A stretch of 7,843 bases of DNA, from NCBI GenBank assembly GCA_947523045.1, contig CANNUR010000133.1, positions 1-7,843 on the forward strand. The letters run 5' to 3'. The notes below the pieces were generated by a model that searched no databases, had not been told where the DNA came from, and saw only the letters and a list, made by a program, of their open reading frames with translations. This document shows, in pieces, positions 1 through 6,764 of the stretch (positions are counted from its first letter, which is position 1; each line of letters begins with the position of its first letter). The position numbers and the translations under genes were made by a program. This stretch comes from an uncultured Prosthecobacter sp. GTDB lineage: Bacteria > Verrucomicrobiota > Verrucomicrobiia > Verrucomicrobiales > Verrucomicrobiaceae.

Positions 1-58
1 CCAACAAGCCCGGATTTGGACAAATGACTGTTCGATTGAACTTGACAAACCCCAGCCA

Positions 59-727
59 TTGACAACGTCGCCTGCGTCCAGCATCGGGTTCCCCTTGAAC
101 TTCCTGCTCACCAACGACGACGGCATCGACGCTCCCGGCCTGGCCGCCCTCGAGCGCGCCATCGCCCCGCTCGGCACCCTCCACGTCGTCGCCCCCGCCC
201 GCGAACACTCGATGTGCGGCCACCGCGTCACCACCCGCGACCCCATCCGCGTCGAGGCCGTCGGCGAACGCCGCTGGGCCGTCGAAGGCACTCCGGCCGA
301 CTGCGTCCGCATCGGCCTGCACGCCCTCGGCCTGCGCCCCGACTGGGTGCTGTCCGGGGTCAACGCCGGCGGCAACCTCGGCCAGGACATCGTTATCTCG
401 GGCACCGTCGCCGCCGCCCGAGAGGCCGCTTACCACGGCCTGCCCGCCCTGGCGCTGACCCAGCTCTTCGCCTGCTGCGCCGTTGAAACCCTGGCCGACG
501 GCGAGTTCTGGAACGTCAACCTGCCGCACCTGCCGCCGGGCGACCACCCCCTGCCGGAAGCCGTCCCCTGCCCGCCCGCGCGCAGCCCGCTCGGTGTCAG
601 CTACGCGGCCACCCCCGAGGGCCACCTGTACACGGCCAGCTACGCGGGCCGACCGCAGGATCCCGGCTCGGATGTGGAGATCTGCTTTGGCGGCCGGGTC
701 TCGGTCTCGCGCTTGCGCCTGCATTGA
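59..727 (+). CDS. surE: 5'/3'-nucleotidase SurE
   Basis: Metal-dependent nucleoside monophosphate phosphatase of the SurE family, cytoplasmic, linked in other bacteria to stationary-phase survival and nucleotide salvage. The family signature LLTNDDGIDAPG is at residues 16-27. The expected metal ligands are D20 and D21, S51 in APAREHS, and N102 in SGVNAGGNLG. The GTPADCV (77-83) and SGTVAAAREA blocks are also typical. At 222 residues it is shorter than the roughly 250 of E. coli SurE, and the loss is in the C-terminal part. No ATG or GTG precedes the motif. I keep TTG at 59, but TTG at 95 gives MNFLLTNDDG, the usual SurE beginning, and may be the true start; neither has a clear Shine-Dalgarno. 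The frame is open to the left edge. The gene converges on the LamG-like gene, with stops 39 bp apart. Function is confident, start is not. Confidence 0.92.
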   Translation: MTTSPASSIGFPLNFLLTNDDGIDAPGLAALERAIAPLGTLHVVAPAREHSMCGHRVTTRDPIRVEAVGERRWAVEGTPADCVRIGLHALGLRPDWVLSGVNAGGNLGQDIVISGTVAAAREAAYHGLPALALTQLFACCAVETLADGEFWNVNLPHLPPGDHPLPEAVPCPPARSPLGVSYAATPEGHLYTASYAGRPQDPGSDVEICFGGRVSVSRLRLH

Positions 728-739
728 TCCGCGGGATCC

Positions 740-758
740 CCTGCCCTTGATCGGCAGG
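740..758. terminator. Small hairpin between convergent stop codons
   Basis: CCTGCC (740-745) pairs with GGCAGG (753-758) around a 7-nt loop, inside the 39-bp gap between the surE stop and the LamG-like gene stop. Its place suggests a shared bidirectional terminator. There is no T-run on either side, so an intrinsic terminator is not shown. Confidence 0.3.
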
Positions 759-766
759 CAGATGCC

Positions 767-1405
767 TCATTTGGCAACCGTCTCGACGCGGATCTCGATG
801 TCGTCGAAATGGATCGGCTGCTCCGAGTAGGGCGTGCCCCAGACGCTGACCTTGCCCTGGCCCTTGAGCCCCTGATCGGCGTGCTTGATGAGCGCTTCCG
901 CCGGCTCGGTCGCATCGGCCGCCCAGGCCTTGCCGGTGATCTGCCAGGCCTCGCCTTCGCCGCGCTTGGCCTCGAGCTTCAGCCAGACCCAGGCACCGCT
1001 CGCCCACGTGAAGGGCGCTGAGGCCAGCACCTCGTCGTTCTTGACCAGTTCCAGCTGGCGCTTGGGCGCGTTGAGCAGCAGGCGGTGCCCGCTCATGCCA
1101 TGCACCGCCACGCCGAACTTCGGCGAGCTGCGACCGCGCTTGGTGCCGAGAATGCGGGCCTGGATCGACGCCTCACCGGCCGCGGAAACGCCGAGCTGGG
1201 CGCTGGCATCGGTGATCGGGTCGGGCTGCACGGTCAGCACCTTGTTGCCGTCCTGGCTCGTGACCTGGATCGTGCCGTCGACGACAAAGACGTCCTTGGG
1301 CGGTGCGCCCTCGGCCCAGTCCTCGGCCGTGATCTTCAGCGAGGTCGATTCGCCGGCTTGGGCGAGACTGGACAGCAGGGCAAACAGAAGTGCGGTGCGG
1401 TTCAT
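767..1405 (-). CDS. Exported LamG/DUF1080-like beta-sandwich protein
   Basis: A 212-residue protein with a short, good signal peptide: N-terminal MNR, a hydrophobic core at about residues 4-14, and a likely cut after AQA at 15-17. It is therefore probably periplasmic or exported. The rest (about 22-208) reads as a single beta-rich domain of the concanavalin-like type. Strands include KFGVAVHG (97-103), an LLLNAPKRQLELVKNDEVLAS stretch (109-129), WVWLKLEAK (139-147), WQITGKAW (154-161), GKVSVWG (184-190) and IHFDDIEIR (198-206). The last block resembles the closing strand of LamG and DUF1080 (3-keto-disaccharide hydrolase) domains, with the usual F-D-D/N-[IV] pattern. No catalytic residues can be assigned, so a carbohydrate-binding or structural role is only a guess. 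It lies 74 bp downstream of the aldolase gene on the same strand and may share its transcript. No Shine-Dalgarno is visible before ATG 1405. Confidence 0.85.
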   Translation of the reverse strand: MNRTALLFALLSSLAQAGESTSLKITAEDWAEGAPPKDVFVVDGTIQVTSQDGNKVLTVQPDPITDASAQLGVSAAGEASIQARILGTKRGRSSPKFGVAVHGMSGHRLLLNAPKRQLELVKNDEVLASAPFTWASGAWVWLKLEAKRGEGEAWQITGKAWAADATEPAEALIKHADQGLKGQGKVSVWGTPYSEQPIHFDDIEIRVETVAK

Positions 1406-1479
1406 GGGGAAGCAGAGGTTTTCGGCACGACAGAAACGCCGCGCCAGGGGCGGTTTTTAAGCTTTGTCGGTGCCGCGCC

Positions 1480-2274
1480 TCAGCGCAGCGGTTCCTTGAG
1501 CAGGGCCAGGGCCTCCAGCGCGGAAACGTCCTGGTGGACGATGGCGTTCAGACTGCGGGCAATGGCGGCAGGGCTGCGGTGCTGCCAGACGTTGCGACCC
1601 ATGGCAATGCCGGCCGCACCGGCCTCCATGGCGTCCTCGGTCACCTTCAGCAACGCGGCATCGTCGTTCATCGAGGCGCCTCCCAGAATGACCACGGGGA
1701 TCCACACCTGCTCAATGATGCGCTTGAAGTCGCCGGGCTTGGCATCGCTCGGATACGGCACCTTGACAACGTCGGCCCCGAGTTCGGCGGCCAGACGCGC
1801 GGCGAAGGCGACGTTTTCAACGGTGTACTGGTCGGTCTGCCCGAGCCCGTACGGCAGGGCCTCGAGGATGACCGGGATGTCCAGGTCCATGCTCGAGCGG
1901 ATGATGTCGGCGCACTCCTGGAAGTTGATGCGCTCGCTCACCGACCACGGGTAGAGCATGTTCATCACCGCATTGGCGCCGACCATTTCGGCTTCCTCGG
2001 CGCCATAGACGTTGATGCTGCCGGCGCCGTCGCCCGTGAGGCGGGTGTTGTACACGTCGGTGCGCAGGCAGATGCCCTTGCCGGCCATGGAATCGGCGGC
2101 GCGCATGGCCAGACCGAGGTTCATGACGTAGCCGTCAACATACGGGCTGACCGCATCGATCAGCGGAAACGGGTTCTCCAGGCCCGGCACCGGGATGGCG
2201 ACACCGTGGTCAATGGGCAGAATGACGGTCTTGCCGTCGGGGAAGAAAAATTCGAGGTTTTCCTGGCGGGTCAT
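1480..2274 (-). CDS. Class I aldolase, FbaB/DhnA/LsrF family
   Basis: A 264-residue TIM-barrel aldolase of the DeoC/FbaB/LacD superfamily that works through a lysine Schiff base. Family landmarks in order are LPIDHG (19-24), the region around YVMNLG (49-54), LEALPYG (137-143), the lysine strand VVKVPYP with K171 as the likely Schiff-base residue, VVILGGA (194-200) in the phosphate-binding region, and GIAMGRNVWQ (222-231). This order and the ending match archaeal-type class I fructose-bisphosphate aldolase and also LsrF. The likeliest reaction is reversible cleavage of fructose 1,6-bisphosphate into two triose phosphates. No lsr genes are adjacent, so an AI-2 thiolase role is not supported by context. 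The product lacks a signal peptide and should be cytoplasmic. Start ATG 2274 puts the DHG motif at the usual distance; upstream, AAGGGTGA lies rather far from the start. Family is certain, the exact substrate is not. Confidence 0.93.
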   Translation of the reverse strand: MTRQENLEFFFPDGKTVILPIDHGVAIPVPGLENPFPLIDAVSPYVDGYVMNLGLAMRAADSMAGKGICLRTDVYNTRLTGDGAGSINVYGAEEAEMVGANAVMNMLYPWSVSERINFQECADIIRSSMDLDIPVILEALPYGLGQTDQYTVENVAFAARLAAELGADVVKVPYPSDAKPGDFKRIIEQVWIPVVILGGASMNDDAALLKVTEDAMEAGAAGIAMGRNVWQHRSPAAIARSLNAIVHQDVSALEALALLKEPLR

Positions 2275-2350
2275 GATGGACGATCACCCTTGGGCCGAAA
2301 ACCGGGGGTGTAAAGGATGAGAACGCGGGCCGAAGACGGGGAGCCGTTGC

Positions 2351-2492
2351 AAGTTTCAAGTGGCAGGTTTCAAGTTGGAGAGCGTCAGGCGCAGTCCACC
2401 CCTGAGTGGCCTTCCAGGATCTCATCGTATTGAAGCCCCCCAGACTCCGCAGCCAAGGCTTGGGCCAACTTGAAACCTGCCACTTGAAACTT
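2351..2492. repeat. Perfect 28-bp inverted repeat around an 86-bp centre
   Basis: Positions 2351-2378 are the exact reverse complement of 2465-2492, checked base by base. Three further pairs form outside a 2-bp mismatch (2346-2348 with 2495-2497). Each arm holds two copies of TTTCAAGT, or its complement, separated by GGCAGG. The centre, 2379-2464, has no ORF; it contains a small CCAC/GTGG hairpin (2396-2409) and CCAAG-G-CTTGG near 2453-2463. I see no target-site duplication. It lies 18 bp past the stop of the M28-like gene and 76 bp before the aldolase start, so RNA from the upstream gene could fold into a long stem. It may be a MITE-like or REP-like dispersed element; a terminator or attenuator is also possible. 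Confidence 0.88.
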
Positions 2493-2510
2493 TGAACTCC
2501 CCCGCACCCC

Positions 2511-3275
2511 CTACTCCGCCGCCTCCAACAGCGCAGTCCTCAGCGCGCCTGCCGCCGTCAGGGCTGTTTCCAGCGTCTCCGGCGGGGTCAGGGGTTTGAC
2601 CAAAGCACCGCTGCGCTCGGTCTGCAGGGCGGTCTTGACGGCCGCCACCGCCGCTTCGCCACCGCCAAGCACAAAGACCTGCATGATCCGCTCGCGCCGC
2701 GACTCGGCCACCTCGGCCAGTCGTGCCAGCGCCTGGGGATCGGCCCCCAGCGGCACGGCGGCGAAGCGCAGGGTGAGCGACCGCGTTTCACCGGTGAGCG
2801 CATGCGCCAGGCTCATCAGCATCGCCAGCGACCGGCTCTCCGCCTCGGCCTGGCCGGCCTCGCCGTAGGGCACCAGCAGCAGCACCACCTCGCGCGGGCG
2901 CGGTTTGCCGGTCAGTTCGACGTCGATGTTGGCCACCTCGGTCTCGCCGACCCGCGAACGGTCGCGCCGCACCTGGTAGCCCATGTTCTCGGCCCCCATG
3001 GACGATTCCAAATAAGCCGCCACGGCCTGGAAACGCGCTGCATCGGTGCGGCCCAGCGCCTCGGCGAGGATGTCGGCATGGCGACGCAGGCCCGCCTCGG
3101 ACAGGTCGCGGCGCAGGGCCAGCGCATACTTGTAGCCGCGCTCCTCCACCCGCTCGCGTTTCCACCACCAGATGCCGAAGGACAGGATGCCGAAGACGAC
3201 GGTGCCGACCGGAAAGATGACCAGCGCGGCGCGGATGAAGCGCCCTTGGGCGGGCGACGGAGAGAGTTCGTTCAT
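2511..3275 (-). CDS. Membrane-anchored, probably degenerate M28-like protein
   Basis: A 254-residue protein with one transmembrane segment at about residues 14-38 (ALVIFPVGTVVFGILSFGIWWW), preceded by few charges and followed by KRER, so the N-terminus is probably cytoplasmic or the segment an uncleaved anchor. Residues 82-180 follow the pattern of an M28 zinc aminopeptidase N-terminal part: an amphipathic helix, MGYQVRR (98-104), NIDVELTGK (116-124), EVVLLLVPYGE (129-139), then LAMLMSLAHAL (150-160) and LTLRFAAVPLG (167-177). At the places where active M28 enzymes carry the H-x-D, bridging Asp and E-E metal ligands, this protein has VPYGE, EAE and PLG. It therefore looks like a non-catalytic relative. 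The M28 relation is read by eye and is inference. The C-terminal 70 residues look like another alpha/beta region. The gene is divergent from ligA and upstream of the aldolase on the same strand. Confidence 0.85.
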   Translation of the reverse strand: MNELSPSPAQGRFIRAALVIFPVGTVVFGILSFGIWWWKRERVEERGYKYALALRRDLSEAGLRRHADILAEALGRTDAARFQAVAAYLESSMGAENMGYQVRRDRSRVGETEVANIDVELTGKPRPREVVLLLVPYGEAGQAEAESRSLAMLMSLAHALTGETRSLTLRFAAVPLGADPQALARLAEVAESRRERIMQVFVLGGGEAAVAAVKTALQTERSGALVKPLTPPETLETALTAAGALRTALLEAAE

Positions 3276-5424
<2,149 letters not shown>

Positions 5425-5429
5425 GCCAG

Positions 5430-5446
5430 TGGATTCAAGGAATCCA
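5430..5446 (+). terminator. Hairpin just after the ligA stop
   Basis: TGGATTC (5430-5436) and GAATCCA (5440-5446) form a perfect 7-bp stem with an AAG loop, starting 6 nt after the ligA stop codon. The position fits a transcript 3' end. No T-run follows, so it may be an RNA stability hairpin or chance. Confidence 0.4.
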
Positions 5447-5460
5447 TCGGATCATTCCCC

Positions 5461-5495
5461 TTGTCGGACTCGTCGGACTTGTCGGACCCTTCGGA
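5461..5495. repeat. 9-bp tandem repeat, TTGTCGGAC type
   Basis: Three back-to-back units, TTGTCGGAC (5461-5469), TCGTCGGAC (5470-5478) and TTGTCGGAC (5479-5487), are followed by a degenerate CCTTCGGA. Only the second base of the units varies. From memory, similar GTCCGAC runs occur between genes in verrucomicrobial genomes. Confidence 0.8.
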
Positions 5496-5557
5496 TACCC
5501 AGCGGTTCCAGTGAAGGCTCTCCGCCCCTAACATTCCCGTCAAGGAAAAGACAAAGC

Positions 5558-5647
5558 GCCCCTCTGCCTCTCCGCCCCTCTGCCTCTCCGCCCCTCTGCC
5601 TCTCCGCCCCTCTGCCTCTCCGCCCCTCTGCCTCTCCGCCCCTCTGC
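5558..5647. repeat. 16-bp tandem repeat, 5.6 identical copies
   Basis: The unit GCCCCTCTGCCTCTCC occurs five times without a mismatch (5558-5573, 5574-5589, 5590-5605, 5606-5621, 5622-5637) and then as its first 10 bases (5638-5647), ending in CTCTGCGGC. The plus strand is almost pure pyrimidine apart from G. Exact identity of all copies suggests recent slippage or expansion. The 16-bp period is not a multiple of three, which argues against a coding role. Confidence 0.95.
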
Positions 5648-5791
5648 GGCAAAACGGCCTCACAACCGAGGTCGGCCAGTCGGAAAGCCTAACAACTTCC
5701 TCCACAGGAATTCGGCAAATCCCAAGCCCATAAGACTCACGCCAGGGCGCCCCACCGGTCTCGCTTTCCTCCGTGCGTTCCATGTCTTCCG

Positions 5792-5813
5792 CAGGCGCCA
5801 CGGCAGGCACCTG
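5792..5813 (-). terminator. Hairpin after the stop of the small exported protein gene
   Basis: On the minus strand CAGGTGCC and GGCGCCTG form an 8-bp stem with one G-U pair and a 6-nt loop, beginning 6 nt past the stop codon at 5820-5822. Position and strength fit a transcript end, but no U-run follows. Confidence 0.4.
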
Positions 5814-5819
5814 AGCCGA

Positions 5820-6338
5820 TCATGGCTTCTTCTCCGGATCTTTCAGGGCCGCGGCGACACGCTGGAGCTGATCCACGATCGACTTCTCCGTGACACTGCT
5901 TCCCCAGTAAGGATCACCGATGAATTCGCCAGGCTTCCCATCCACTTTCTGCAACTCGGCAACGGCGAATCGGCTCCCCGGGTCGAGCCGTTTGTGACCC
6001 TTCAGATACTCGAAATGGACGATGTACATCTTCCTGGCCGTGTCCATGACGATGAACTTCTTCACCGGGCCGTAAAACGGCTCGGCCTTCCATGACTTCT
6101 CCCGATACTGTTCAATCACCTCCTTGAAAGTCTTGACCCCGGTGTCCAACTTGGAAAGTTCGGCGCCCAGGGAAACCTTCTCGGCCTCATGGCCCTGAAG
6201 CTTTCCGAGGCCTGCCGACGTGCAGCTGAAAAGCGTCACCTCCTCGGCTGGCAGAGCGACCGCAAAAGCAACCAAGGCGCTGAGGATTGGCATCACCGAT
6301 TTCATGTCAGGGATAAGGAAGGGTTGTCGGCGCGGCAT
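5820..6338 (-). CDS. Small exported protein of unknown function
   Basis: I do not recognise a family. With ATG 6338 it has 172 residues: a basic n-region (MPRR, and K13), a hydrophobic core at about 17-29 (PILSALVAFAVAL) and a likely cut after LPA at 31, so it is probably exported. The mature part (about 140 residues) is Lys/Glu-rich with one Cys, and contains FYGPVKKFIVMDTARKMYIVHF, GDPYWGSS and a C-terminal helix ending KDPEKKP. ATG 6338 has GAAGG 8 nt upstream; ATG 6305 would start at MKSVMPILS and give a shorter, more standard signal peptide but has no ribosome binding site. The frame stays open to 6458, but those extra residues look non-coding. Its codon use seems less GC-biased than that of ligA. 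The ordered signal peptide and the soluble, well-mixed composition support a real gene. Confidence 0.68.
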   Translation of the reverse strand: MPRRQPFLIPDMKSVMPILSALVAFAVALPAEEVTLFSCTSAGLGKLQGHEAEKVSLGAELSKLDTGVKTFKEVIEQYREKSWKAEPFYGPVKKFIVMDTARKMYIVHFEYLKGHKRLDPGSRFAVAELQKVDGKPGEFIGDPYWGSSVTEKSIVDQLQRVAAALKDPEKKP

Positions 6339-6481
6339 CGTGTTCGCCTTCGTGATCGATGGCACGCTCATCCTGCCTGGCGGAACGGTCGTGTGGGTGG
6401 ACGGAAAAGCAAAACCAAAGTCAGAGGGCCGGAGGATCCTCTCGGATCTCCAATCCATGCCTCTGCGGTTGCCCCTCCAAG

Positions 6482-6514
6482 ATCAGCGTCAAATCAGCGT
6501 CCCATCAGCGGTTC
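6482..6514. repeat. 11-bp tandem repeat, ATCAGCGTC type
   Basis: Three adjacent 11-bp units: ATCAGCGTCAA (6482-6492), ATCAGCGTCCC (6493-6503) and ATCAGCGGTTC (6504-6514). The first seven bases are identical in all. The last unit changes GCGT to GCGG. Confidence 0.8.
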
Positions 6515-6530
6515 ACAACCGGCTGGTCAG

Positions 6531-6556
6531 ACTCCGACGGGCTAAAGCCCAGGAGT
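6531..6556. repeat. GGGCTAAAGCCC hairpin
   Basis: GGGCT (6539-6543) and AGCCC (6546-6550) pair around AA. Outside an asymmetric internal loop (GAC and A), ACTCC (6531-6535) pairs with GGAGT (6552-6556). The 2-nt loop is too tight for a full RNA stem, so the closing pair would open. It is isolated between two microrepeat clusters. From memory, GGGCTAAAGCCC is a recurrent intergenic word in PVC genomes. Confidence 0.6.
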
Positions 6557-6574
6557 ACTTTATCGACCCCGGCC

Positions 6575-6641
6575 ATCGGCGCTCATCTGTGACATCTGCG
6601 GTTCCCCTTCTGCCATCTGCGTAATCGGTGAAATCTGCGGA
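6575..6641. repeat. 9-bp repeat cluster, ATCTGCG type
   Basis: Six related units: ATCGGCGCTC (6575-6584), ATCTGTGAC (6585-6593), ATCTGCGGT (6594-6602), then after 12 bp ATCTGCGTA (6615-6623), ATCGGTGAA (6624-6632) and ATCTGCGGA (6633-6641). The core is ATCTGCG with variable last two bases. It forms two runs, each closed by a GCGG unit. Confidence 0.8.
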
Positions 6642-6750
6642 CCCTCTGTTCTGGGGGCGGCGGCTGAGCGAGGGGGCAGAGCGGCGGAGGACCGGCGCAG
6701 TCCATGGCGCTGCGCGCGATCGGGGGCCTGTCCATCCGCCCCAAAACCTC

Positions 6751-6764
6751 CTTGCTCCTTGCTC
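6751..6764. repeat. Heptamer duplication next to the DUF1552 stop
   Basis: CTTGCTC is present twice in a row (6751-6757 and 6758-6764), directly touching the minus-strand stop codon at 6765-6767. On that strand it reads GAGCAAG twice, then GAGG and TTTT. Short, and possibly chance. Confidence 0.4.

Larger units (their letters stand above)
5425..5819. other. Gene-free, repeat-rich spacer after ligA
   Basis: Convergent spacer between the ligA stop and the stop of the small exported protein. It holds a hairpin at 5430-5446, a 9-bp repeat cluster at 5461-5495, a 16-bp tandem repeat at 5558-5647 and a second hairpin at 5792-5813. Open frames across it, such as a minus-strand frame from 5810 to 5313, overlap the ligA end and translate the repeats into low-complexity Arg/Gly/Glu sequence; I do not accept them as genes. 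Nothing else is recognised between 5648 and 5791. Confidence 0.7.
6339..6764. other. Gene-free mosaic of short repeats
   Basis: Spacer between two minus-strand genes. It holds an 11-bp repeat (6482-6514), a GGGCTAAAGCCC hairpin (6531-6556), a 9-bp ATCTGCG-type cluster (6575-6641), a GC-rich stretch with a possible 6-bp stem (6695-6700 with 6710-6715) and a duplicated heptamer (6751-6764). The promoter of the 5820-6338 gene should lie somewhere in it, but I could not place one. Plus-strand frames at 6220-6624 and 6189-6545 run across the repeats and antisense to the exported protein gene, and look spurious. Confidence 0.7.

Noticed and set aside
42..66. Two TTGACA words (42-47 and 59-64) as -35 boxes for surE
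   Set aside because: No acceptable -10 box lies 16-18 bp after either, and the second overlaps the proposed start codon.
1434..1458. Terminator-like CGCC-AGG-GGCG stem followed by TTTTT on the plus strand
   Set aside because: No plus-strand gene ends here; the flanking genes are on the minus strand, where the T-run would precede the stem. The stem is only 4 bp.
1085..2313. Two plus-strand frames antisense to the aldolase and LamG-like genes (1085-1954 and 1390-2313)
   Set aside because: They lie opposite two well-supported genes and show no family motif; the His/Arg/Val/Gly-rich translation is typical of antisense frames.
2292..2341. Imperfect direct repeat GGGCCGAA-AC-GGGG at 2292-2307 and 2327-2341 upstream of the aldolase
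   Set aside because: Two short GC-rich copies with a gap and a mismatch are too weak to call an operator without comparative data.
2388..2398. GGCGCAGTCCA shared with 6694-6704
   Set aside because: An 11-base match is expected several times by chance in a GC-rich window of this size, and the flanks do not match.
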